Shown in pieces: positions 1-5,835 of a stretch of 5,835 nucleotides of DNA; within the stretch, counting starts at the first letter, position 1; each line of letters begins with the position of its first letter. Origin of the DNA: Thiotrichaceae bacterium (GTDB lineage: Bacteria > Pseudomonadota > Gammaproteobacteria > Thiotrichales > Thiotrichaceae); NCBI GenBank assembly GCA_027024625.1, contig JALVRY010000170.1:1-5835 (forward strand), given 5' to 3'. A program made the position numbers and the translations under genes. A model generated the notes under the pieces. It did not search any database. It was not told where the DNA came from and was given only the letters and a program-made list of their open reading frames with translations.

Positions 1-109
1 TGCTGTGCAGCAATGGCGTAATGGTGTGAGTTTACCTGTATCTAAAATAACATCATTAGGTAAATCTTTCGTTATTTTAGATAACGCTGCATGGTCAGGA
101 GAGGAATAA
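1..109 (+). CDS. C-terminal end of an unidentified protein (5' end outside window)
   Basis: The frame read from base 2 is open from the left edge to a TAA at 107-109 and encodes the last 35 residues, ending NAAWSGEE. The peptide alternates short polar and hydrophobic stretches (SLPVSKI, then KSFVILD), as in a closing beta-strand domain. That would fit the C-terminal beta domain of a GH13-type alpha-glucan enzyme, and the neighbouring glycogen genes make this plausible, but no diagnostic motif is present and the assignment is inference only. It lies on the same strand as the downstream operon, 65 nt before pgi, and a strong inverted repeat follows its stop codon. It is therefore probably the last gene of a preceding transcription unit, or is partly separated from pgi by termination. 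Confidence 0.6.
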   Translation, partial: AVQQWRNGVSLPVSKITSLGKSFVILDNAAWSGEE

Positions 110-121
110 AACCTCTTTAAT

Positions 122-153
122 TTAAACCTGAATTAGTGCGAATTCAGGTTTAA
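122..153 (+). terminator. Perfect 13-bp inverted repeat between upstream gene and pgi, probable terminator
   Basis: TTAAACCTGAATT (122-134) pairs perfectly with AATTCAGGTTTAA (141-153) around a 6-nt loop, AGTGCG. The stem begins 12 nt after the stop of the upstream gene and ends 21 nt before the pgi ATG. The CCTG/CAGG core is followed by TTTAACTATT, a short, imperfect U-rich run, and the other side is also A/T rich, so it could act in either direction. The position just after a stop codon favours a Rho-independent terminator. The weak U-tract and low GC content leave open an mRNA-stabilising hairpin, or a 5'-leader structure of pgi if transcription starts upstream of it. Confidence 0.55.
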
Positions 154-174
154 CTATTGTACTGAATAAATATT

Positions 175-1839
175 ATGAATAATAAAAAGAACCTACCATT
201 TACCCAGCTTCCAACTTATCAAAAGTTGCAGGAGCATTATGAAAAGATTAAAAATCTGCACATGCGTAGATTGTTTAGCGTAGATCCTTTTCGCTTCAAA
301 AAATTCTCAATGGAGCATCAAGACTTATTGCTGGATTACTCTAAAAATCGAATTACCTCAGAAACACTGCCACTGCTTTGTGAATTAGCAAGGGATGCAA
401 ACCTTGAAGAATGGCGAGAGCGAATGTTTCGTGGCGATAAAATTAATAATACCGAAAATAGAGCGGTACTACATACAGCACTAAGAAACTGCTCCGATCA
501 ACCTGTTTTTGTCGATGGCAAAGATATTATGCCAGAGATTCGAGCTGTAATTGATAAAATGCAAGCATTCTCCGAAAAGGTACGCACTGGTGAGTGGAAA
601 GGATTTACAGGTAAAACGGTTACAGATGTTATTAATATTGGCATCGGTGGCTCAGACCTTGGACCTAAAATGGTTTATCAAGCCCTAAGGCCTTATCACC
701 ATAAAAAATTGCGGCTACATTTTGTTTCTAATGTAGATGGTGCTCATATTGAAGAAATTATAGAAAGGCTGAACCCTGAAACTACGCTTTTTATCGTTTC
801 CTCAAAAACATTTACTACCCAAGAAACGCTGAGTAATGCTCATGTCGCTCGTGACTGGTTGCTCCAAGCAATACCCGATGAAAAAGCAATATGTAAACAC
901 TTTGTCGCTGTATCAACCAACCAAGCAGCGGTTAAAGCATTTGGTATTGATACAGACAATATGTTCGAATTTTGGGATTGGGTTGGTGGTCGTTATTCGC
1001 TTTGGTCTGCGATTGGCTTATCAATTGTAATTGGTGTTGGCTCTGATAATTTTAATAAATTATTACTGGGTGCACACGAGATGGATGATCATTTTCAAAA
1101 TGCCCCACTTGAAGAAAATATGCCCGTCATTATGGCTTTGCTAGGCATTTGGTATAACAACTTTTTTAAAAGCGAATCGTATGGAATTTTCCCCTATGAC
1201 GACTATCTTCGTAGCTTGCCGATGTATTTGGAGCAAGCAGATATGGAGAGTAATGGTAAGTCGGTAGACCGTGATGGTCGCAAGGTCGATTATCCTACTG
1301 GGCCAATTATCTGGGGAACATCAGGCATTAATGGGCAACATGCCTTCTACCAGTCTTTGCATCAGGGAACTAAAATGATCCCTGCGGATTTTATTGTTTC
1401 TATGTTGACGCACAGTCATTATCAAGAACAACATAATATTATGTTTTCCAATGCGATCGCTCAAACAGAAGCCTTAATGCGTGGACGCAATATTGATGAA
1501 ACCTATGCAGATATTTTAGCGAGTGATAAAAAACCGAGTGGTGTTGAGAAACGAATTCATCACATGGTATTTGAGGGGAATAATCCAACTAATACTATTT
1601 TGATTAAAAAGTTATCACCTCGCACATTAGGTGGCTTACTTGCCTTGTACGAACACAAAATTTTTGTGCAAGGTGTTATCTGGAACTTAAATTCATTCGA
1701 TCAATGGGGGGTTGAATTAGGCAAACAACTTGCCAAACAAGTTCTTAATGATATTCATCAGCCGCACAACATAAATTCACATGATGCATCAACCAATGCA
1801 TTAGTTAATTATTATCGTGAAACCATTAATGAAGCCTAA
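175..1839 (+). CDS. pgi: Glucose-6-phosphate isomerase
   Basis: The product interconverts glucose-6-phosphate and fructose-6-phosphate in the cytoplasm, serving glycolysis, gluconeogenesis and supply of hexose phosphate for glycogen. It has 554 residues, against about 549 in E. coli, and aligns along the whole length with only a few extra residues at the N-terminus. Visible landmarks are GIGGSDLGP (156-164), the phosphate-binding [10 protein letters not shown] (209-218), the first family signature [14 protein letters not shown] (268-281, with Arg273) and the second signature around [10 protein letters not shown] (508-517). The catalytic residues Glu358 (in MESNGK), His389 (in NGQHAFYQ) and Lys517 correspond to E. 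coli Glu355, His386 and Lys514 with a constant +3 offset. The ATG at 175 matches the expected family start, but I see no good Shine-Dalgarno sequence before it. It is the first gene of the tight cluster, and its 3' end overlaps glk. Confidence 0.97.
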   Translation: MNNKKNLPFTQLPTYQKLQEHYEKIKNLHMRRLFSVDPFRFKKFSMEHQDLLLDYSKNRITSETLPLLCELARDANLEEWRERMFRGDKINNTENRAVLHTALRNCSDQPVFVDGKDIMPEIRAVIDKMQAFSEKVRTGEWKGFTGKTVTDVINIGIGGSDLGPKMVYQALRPYHHKKLRLHFVSNVDGAHIEEIIERLNPETTLFIVSSKTFTTQETLSNAHVARDWLLQAIPDEKAICKHFVAVSTNQAAVKAFGIDTDNMFEFWDWVGGRYSLWSAIGLSIVIGVGSDNFNKLLLGAHEMDDHFQNAPLEENMPVIMALLGIWYNNFFKSESYGIFPYDDYLRSLPMYLEQADMESNGKSVDRDGRKVDYPTGPIIWGTSGINGQHAFYQSLHQGTKMIPADFIVSMLTHSHYQEQHNIMFSNAIAQTEALMRGRNIDETYADILASDKKPSGVEKRIHHMVFEGNNPTNTILIKKLSPRTLGGLLALYEHKIFVQGVIWNLNSFDQWGVELGKQLAKQVLNDIHQPHNINSHDASTNALVNYYRETINEA

Positions 1840-2842
1840 GCCCGTAAGCTCCACATCGACAATTATTGCCGCAGATATTGGGGGAACCAAGTCTTGGATA
1901 AGTATGTGTGCTTGGGATAAAAATACACAATCAGCATGCAAAATTCAGCATGAAAAACTTTATGCGAGTGCAGATTTTAGTGATTTTTCTTCGCTGTTAA
2001 ATCACTTTTTGCGAGCAGCCAAGCAGGATAATAGGCAGATTGATGTGATGTGTTTGGCATTACCCGGTGTAATTAAAAAAGGGCATAGCCGCCTAACCAA
2101 CCTTGATTGGGAGCTGGATGAAAAAGAACTACAAACAACTTTTAAAATAAAAAAAGTGCTGTTTGTTAATGACTTTCAAGCCGCAGCAATGGGGATTAAT
2201 TGCTTAAAACAACAAGACTATATTTGCTTGAATACAGCCCCGATAAAGAAAAATGCAATCACGGTAGTAACAGGAGCTGGCACTGGTTTGGGAATGGCAT
2301 GGATGGATAATACACAAGTCCAGCAACAGCTATTTTCTACTGAAGGTGGACATTGTGATTTTGCTCCAACCAGCGCCGAGCAAATCGACTTATTAAAATT
2401 TTTATTAGAACAATATCAACATGTGTCTTATGAACGCATTTTATCAGGTGCAGGCTTAGTGCAGCTATATCGTTTCTATCAGCCTAACGATAAGCAAGTC
2501 ACAGGCATTGAAACAACGCAGATGACACAACAAATTAATGATTTGGCAAAACAAGGAAACCAGCAAGCCAACTCAGCTATCCGCTTATTTGTAGAAATTT
2601 ATGCCGCCTATATTGGTAATCTTGCATTACTTTATAAGCCAGCAGGCGGCATCTACATTGCAGGTGGTATTGCAAAACATATCCTGCCGTGGATGCAGGA
2701 AAAAGAATTTATCAACCATTACTTACATAAAGGCAGAATGCGACATTTGGCGGAACAGACACCAGTTTTTTTGGTGACAAATGACCGTCTTGGCTTGGAG
2801 GGAGCCATTCTTCTCGCCCAAATTAAAGGGAAGCCACAATGA
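1829..2842 (+). CDS. glk: Glucokinase (E. coli Glk type, PF02685 family)
   Basis: The product phosphorylates glucose with ATP to glucose-6-phosphate in the cytoplasm, the substrate of the adjacent pgi product. Counting from ATG 1829 (337 aa; E. coli Glk has 321), the actin-like ATPase fold shows phosphate loop ADIGGTKSW (15-23), TNLDW (90-94, like TNHTW in E. coli), NDFQAA with the probable catalytic base Asp115 (E. coli Asp100), GAGTGLG (149-155), the glucose-binding EGGHCDFAP (172-180), [10 protein letters not shown] (205-214) and the glycine-rich adenosine region [10 protein letters not shown] (273-282). This layout is that of PF02685 rather than of ROK kinases. A GTG at 1817 would add four residues, but it lacks a ribosome binding site. 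ATG 1829 has a weak GTGA eight bases ahead and gives an 11-nt overlap with pgi, so it is preferred. About a dozen poorly conserved residues precede the first strand. The stop overlaps the glgC start. Confidence 0.93.
   Translation: MKPKPVSSTSTIIAADIGGTKSWISMCAWDKNTQSACKIQHEKLYASADFSDFSSLLNHFLRAAKQDNRQIDVMCLALPGVIKKGHSRLTNLDWELDEKELQTTFKIKKVLFVNDFQAAAMGINCLKQQDYICLNTAPIKKNAITVVTGAGTGLGMAWMDNTQVQQQLFSTEGGHCDFAPTSAEQIDLLKFLLEQYQHVSYERILSGAGLVQLYRFYQPNDKQVTGIETTQMTQQINDLAKQGNQQANSAIRLFVEIYAAYIGNLALLYKPAGGIYIAGGIAKHILPWMQEKEFINHYLHKGRMRHLAEQTPVFLVTNDRLGLEGAILLAQIKGKPQ
2826..2833 (+). promoter_or_regulatory. Ribosome binding site of glgC
   Basis: AAGGGAAG lies inside the last codons of glk, and its AAGGGA part sits 7 nt before the ATG at 2839. 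It supports that start and the ATGA overlap with the glk stop codon, an arrangement typical of translational coupling. Confidence 0.6.
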
Positions 2843-4167
2843 CGATTGGATCACAAGAACAATCCAAAAATTACAAATACTATATTGAACCCAGCATGGT
2901 GACAGAACTCACCCGCAAAACACTGGTGCTAATACTGGCAGGGGGTGAAGGTTCACGCCTAAAAGATTTAACCAAATGGCGAGCAAAACCTGCTGTGCCA
3001 TTTGGCGGAAAATATCGAATTATCGACTTTGCACTATCAAATTGTGTGAATTCAGGTTTGCGTAAAATCGGCGTGCTAACACAATACAAATCTCACTCCT
3101 TACTCCGTCATCTACAGCGTGGTTGGAGTTTTATGCGTGATGAGATTGGTGAATTTGTTGAGTTACTTCCCGCCCAACAACGTACTGATGAAAAAGCATG
3201 GTACAAAGGCACTGCAGATGCTCTTTATCAAAACTTAGATATTATGCAACGCCATGCGGCAGAGTATGTCATTGTATTGGGTGGTGATCATATCTATACG
3301 ATGGATTACTCAAAAATGCTGATCCAGCATGTTCAATCGGGGGCAGATTTTACGGTCGGCTGTATTGAAGCACCATTAGAAGAGGCAAAAGATTTTGGCG
3401 TTATGTCTCTGGATGATGATATGCGTATTTCAGGTTTTACTGAAAAACCTGAAAACCCAGAACCTATGCCTTATAAGCCTAATGTTGCCTTGGCTTCCAT
3501 GGGAATTTATGTTTTCTCTACTCGCTTCCTTTATGAAACGCTAGTTGAAGATGCCACAATGGAAGGTTCTTCACATGACTTCGGCAAGGATATTATCCCC
3601 CGTAAAATCAAAGATTCTGTGGCGATGGCTTACGCCTTCCGTAATGACAACGGTGATCCTGCCTACTGGCGAGATGTAGGTAACTTAGATTCCTACTGGA
3701 AAGCCAATATGGAAATTTGTGCCATTGAACCAGAGTTAAATCTTTATAGCCGTGATTGGCCTATCTGGACTTATCAAACACAAAACCCACCCGCAAAATT
3801 CATTTTCGATGATGATGGTCGTCGCGGTGAGGCGATTGATTCGTTGGTTTCGGGTGGTTGTATCTTGTCAGGAGCACGGGTCAAACGCTCAGTTATTTCC
3901 TTTGCGACAACTATCGGCAGTCACTCTATTGTTAAAGATAGTGTGATTTTACCCAAGGTTCACATTGGTAAAAACTGTCGTTTAAGCAAAGTGATTATTG
4001 ATAAAGGAACCGTTATACCTGATGGCACCGTTATTGGTGAAGACTTGAAAGAAGATGCAAAGCGTTTTCATGTAACACCAGATGGCGTAGTGTTGATTAC
4101 ACCGCAAATGCTAGATCAGCATCTTTATACTTTAGACGGCGATGACCGCTGGAGATTTTCATATTGA
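2839..4167 (+). CDS. glgC: Glucose-1-phosphate adenylyltransferase (ADP-glucose pyrophosphorylase)
   Basis: The product makes ADP-glucose and pyrophosphate from ATP and glucose-1-phosphate, the committed step of bacterial glycogen synthesis. It has 442 residues (E. coli 431), with about eight extra at the N-terminus and a slightly longer tail. The N-terminal nucleotidyltransferase domain shows LAGGEGSRLKDLT (33-45), the RAKPAVPFGGKYRIIDFALS stretch (48-67), WYKGTADA (121-128, with Tyr122 for ATP), GGDHIY with the catalytic Asp150 (E. coli Asp142), the glucose-1-phosphate Lys203 in FTEKPENP (E. coli Lys195), and SSHDFGKDIIP (244-254). DPAYWRDVG (273-281) follows, then a left-handed beta-helix-type C-terminal domain from about residue 335. 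At the allosteric site, Trp47 and Pro54 replace E. coli Lys39 (fructose-1,6-bisphosphate) and His46 (AMP), while Arg48 and Arg60 are kept, so effector response probably differs. It overlaps both neighbours by 4 nt. Confidence 0.97.
   Translation: MTIGSQEQSKNYKYYIEPSMVTELTRKTLVLILAGGEGSRLKDLTKWRAKPAVPFGGKYRIIDFALSNCVNSGLRKIGVLTQYKSHSLLRHLQRGWSFMRDEIGEFVELLPAQQRTDEKAWYKGTADALYQNLDIMQRHAAEYVIVLGGDHIYTMDYSKMLIQHVQSGADFTVGCIEAPLEEAKDFGVMSLDDDMRISGFTEKPENPEPMPYKPNVALASMGIYVFSTRFLYETLVEDATMEGSSHDFGKDIIPRKIKDSVAMAYAFRNDNGDPAYWRDVGNLDSYWKANMEICAIEPELNLYSRDWPIWTYQTQNPPAKFIFDDDGRRGEAIDSLVSGGCILSGARVKRSVISFATTIGSHSIVKDSVILPKVHIGKNCRLSKVIIDKGTVIPDGTVIGEDLKEDAKRFHVTPDGVVLITPQMLDQHLYTLDGDDRWRFSY
3428..3454. 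repeat. Perfect 11-bp inverted repeat inside glgC
   Basis: TTTCAGGTTTT (3428-3438) pairs with AAAACCTGAAA (3444-3454) around a 5-nt loop. It falls in the codons for the conserved GFTEKPENP segment, so protein constraint explains much of the sequence. No T-tract follows on either strand, so it does not look like a terminator. It shares the nonamer TTCAGGTTT with the intergenic hairpin before pgi, with the arms in the opposite order. Confidence 0.6.
4151..4154 (+). promoter_or_regulatory. Ribosome binding site supporting the TTG start of the GH57 gene
   Basis: GGAG lies in the final codons of glgC, 9 nt before the TTG at 4164. There is no in-frame ATG or GTG between this site and the conserved N-terminal WHMHQP motif that would leave room for a complete protein, so this site decides the TTG start. 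Confidence 0.6.
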
Positions 4168-5835
4168 ACGTATTAAATGTTGTGCTTTGCTGGCATATGC
4201 ACCAGCCTTATTATCGTGAAGGGCTACGAGGTAAATATCAACTACCTTGGGTATATTTGCATGGTATAAAAGACTATACCGATATGGCTGCACATCTGGA
4301 AAATCATCCAGATATGCGGGCGGTAGTGAATTTTTCCCCTATCTTACTTGAGCAGTTGGATGATTACGTTAATGAGCTGCATGATTTTCTCAATCAACGT
4401 GGTCAGTTAACGATAGCAATGTCTGATCCGCTACTCGCTTTATTAACAGGGGTAAGTGAAATTCCCTCGGAAATTAAGGCACGCAGACAATTGGTTGAAG
4501 ATTGTAAACGCTGCTACGCACCTCGGTTGATTGAGCCGTATCCAGCATTTAAACGGCTAGTGGAATGTTTAGATGATGCTGCTGGCAAAGTGGATAAAGA
4601 TCATCACTTCCCCTTAGGTTATTTGGAAGAGCAGTATTTTATTGATTTGCTTATGTGGTATCACCTTGCATGGTTAGGTCACTCCATTAAACAAACGGAA
4701 ATAGCACAACGATTGATAAAGAAAGAGCATAATTACACGCTGGAAGATCGCTATGATTTGCTCGAGCTAATCTACAATAGCCTTGCAAGCATTATTCCCC
4801 GTTATCGAAAATTAGCGGAGCAAGGTAGAATTGAGCTGTCGCTCACCCCCTATGCACACCCAATTATTCCTTTGCTGAATAACTTCGACAATATGCGGTG
4901 TTCTTTGCCTGATGCACCTGCCCCAGAATGTGAAAATTATCCAGATGGTTGGTCGCGTTCACGTTGGCATATGCAAAAAGCACTGGATGCGTTTGAGAAA
5001 TATTTTCATTGCAAGCCCAAAGGTGTTTGGTTATCTGAAGGTGGGCTTAGTGCGGATGCAATTCATTTACTTGATGAATACGGTATTCGCTGGACAGCAT
5101 CAGGAGAAGCGGTGTGGCGAAATACCTGTAATCTCATCCACTGTAATCAAGAAGAAATGGATAATAAGCGAGCCTTATTCCGTCCTTATCAATATCAAGA
5201 TTGTGATACTAAAATGTATTTCCGTGATGATGGCTTATCTGACTTTATCGGTTTTGAATACAGTCACTGGAATGCGGATGATGCAGCTCGTAACTTTGTC
5301 GGTAATCTAGAAAATATTGCCAACTTTTTGAACGATGATGCAGATCAGCATGTGGTCTCGATTATTCTCGATGGTGAAAATGCATGGGAATATTACCTCG
5401 ATAATGGCTACCCTTTCCTTGATGCACTGTATGGAAAGTTATCTGATAGTAAGCAGATAAATATGACCACCTTTGCCAAGCAATCGGACAAATTAGAAGC
5501 CACCAAAATTAATCAACTTTGTGCAGGTAGTTGGGTCTATGGCTCATTTTCTACTTGGATTGGGCAACATGATAAAAACCGAGCATGGGAATATTTAGTT
5601 GCAGCTAAGAAAGTCTATGATCAACAAATAGCTTCGAATACTTTATCGAATGACATGATAGAACAAGCTGAATTACAACTTGCTATTTGTGAAGGCTCAG
5701 ATTGGTTCTGGTGGTTTGGTGATTACAACTCAGCCGAAAGTGTCAATGACTTTGATATTTTATTCCGTACACAATTGAAATTATTATATGAATTACTGGG
5801 TGTGCCTAGTCCAGACGGATTGGAATCCCCCATAT
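4164..5835 (+). CDS. Glycoside hydrolase family 57 protein, alpha-amylase/amylopullulanase-like (3' end outside window)
   Basis: The frame is open for 557 codons from TTG 4164 to the right edge without a stop. The product belongs to glycoside hydrolase family 57, which hydrolyses or transfers alpha-1,4 or alpha-1,6 glucan links with retention. Conserved regions seen in order are CWHMHQPYYR (9-18), LSLTPYAHPIIPLL (near 225-238), GVWLSEGGLS (287-296) with the probable nucleophile Glu292, ILDGENAWEYY (401-411) with the probable acid/base Asp403, and AGSWVYGSFSTWIG (454-467). EGSDWFWWFGD (510-520) and a FDILFRTQL segment follow, typical of the long bacterial COG1449 form. Members with this ending finish soon after residue 560, so little is probably missing. 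There is no signal peptide, so it should be cytoplasmic and act on stored glucan. It overlaps the glgC stop by 4 nt (TTGA). Exact specificity (amylase, debranching, transferase) cannot be read from the sequence. Confidence 0.92.
   Translation, partial: MNVLNVVLCWHMHQPYYREGLRGKYQLPWVYLHGIKDYTDMAAHLENHPDMRAVVNFSPILLEQLDDYVNELHDFLNQRGQLTIAMSDPLLALLTGVSEIPSEIKARRQLVEDCKRCYAPRLIEPYPAFKRLVECLDDAAGKVDKDHHFPLGYLEEQYFIDLLMWYHLAWLGHSIKQTEIAQRLIKKEHNYTLEDRYDLLELIYNSLASIIPRYRKLAEQGRIELSLTPYAHPIIPLLNNFDNMRCSLPDAPAPECENYPDGWSRSRWHMQKALDAFEKYFHCKPKGVWLSEGGLSADAIHLLDEYGIRWTASGEAVWRNTCNLIHCNQEEMDNKRALFRPYQYQDCDTKMYFRDDGLSDFIGFEYSHWNADDAARNFVGNLENIANFLNDDADQHVVSIILDGENAWEYYLDNGYPFLDALYGKLSDSKQINMTTFAKQSDKLEATKINQLCAGSWVYGSFSTWIGQHDKNRAWEYLVAAKKVYDQQIASNTLSNDMIEQAELQLAICEGSDWFWWFGDYNSAESVNDFDILFRTQLKLLYELLGVPSPDGLESPI

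Noticed and set aside
154..174. Possible promoter -10 element (TAAATATTAT-like) just before pgi
   Set aside because: It is AT-rich sequence with no convincing -35 at proper spacing, and it would leave almost no leader, so I do not call it.
836..1030. A 64-codon open frame on the + strand
   Set aside because: It is an out-of-frame reading of conserved pgi sequence with no recognisable product.
1453..1460. GCGATCGC palindrome, resembling the cyanobacterial HIP1 element
   Set aside because: It is a single copy within pgi codons and the gene set is proteobacterial in character, so it is most likely chance.
1817..1828. GTG start for glk giving a 341-residue protein
   Set aside because: It has no ribosome binding site and the four added residues are not conserved; the ATG at 1829 is a better start.
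2880..3089. A 69-codon open frame on the - strand
   Set aside because: It is antisense to the highly conserved N-terminal part of glgC, with no recognisable product and no supporting signal.
3752..3946. A 64-codon open frame on the + strand
   Set aside because: It is an out-of-frame reading of glgC with low-complexity, non-family sequence.
4912..5310. A 132-codon open frame on the + strand
   Set aside because: It lies wholly inside the GH57 gene in another frame, has no family motif, and the GH57 frame here carries the catalytic regions.
1..5835. Mobile element, CRISPR, tRNA, prophage or defence system
   Set aside because: No tandem spacer repeats, transposase motifs, tRNA-like cloverleaf or defence-gene motifs were seen; nearly all sequence is accounted for by housekeeping carbohydrate genes.

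Overview
This window looks like ordinary bacterial chromosome, most likely from a gammaproteobacterium with moderately AT-rich DNA. The reasons are the E. coli-type glucose-6-phosphate isomerase, the E. coli-type (non-ROK) glucokinase and the GlgC-type ADP-glucose pyrophosphorylase. The genus cannot be fixed from the sequence alone. All genes read on the + strand and very little DNA is non-coding.

Layout: bases 1-109 are the last 35 codons of an upstream gene whose product I cannot name. Bases 110-174 are the only intergenic gap and hold a perfect 13-bp inverted repeat (122-153), probably a terminator. Then follow four tightly packed genes: pgi (175-1839), glk (1829-2842, overlapping pgi by 11 nt), glgC (2839-4167, overlapping glk by 4 nt, ATGA) and a GH57 glycoside hydrolase (from 4164, overlapping glgC by 4 nt, TTGA). 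The GH57 gene starts with TTG and runs open off the right edge after 557 codons. The overlaps point to a single operon with translational coupling.

Together the genes form a module for storage glucan (glycogen) and glucose. GlgC commits glucose-1-phosphate to ADP-glucose for glycogen synthesis. The GH57 enzyme probably cuts or rearranges the alpha-glucan. Glk phosphorylates free glucose released from the polymer or taken up, and Pgi links glucose-6-phosphate with fructose-6-phosphate, joining glycolysis or gluconeogenesis to the storage polymer. All four proteins keep their recognisable catalytic residues and none has an export signal, so they should act in the cytoplasm.

I found no mobile element, CRISPR array, RNA gene or clearly novel system. 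The points most worth a second look are the altered allosteric-site residues of GlgC (Trp and Pro where E. coli has Lys39 and His46), the unsettled specificity of the GH57 enzyme, and a 9-mer, TTCAGGTTT, that builds two separate hairpins.
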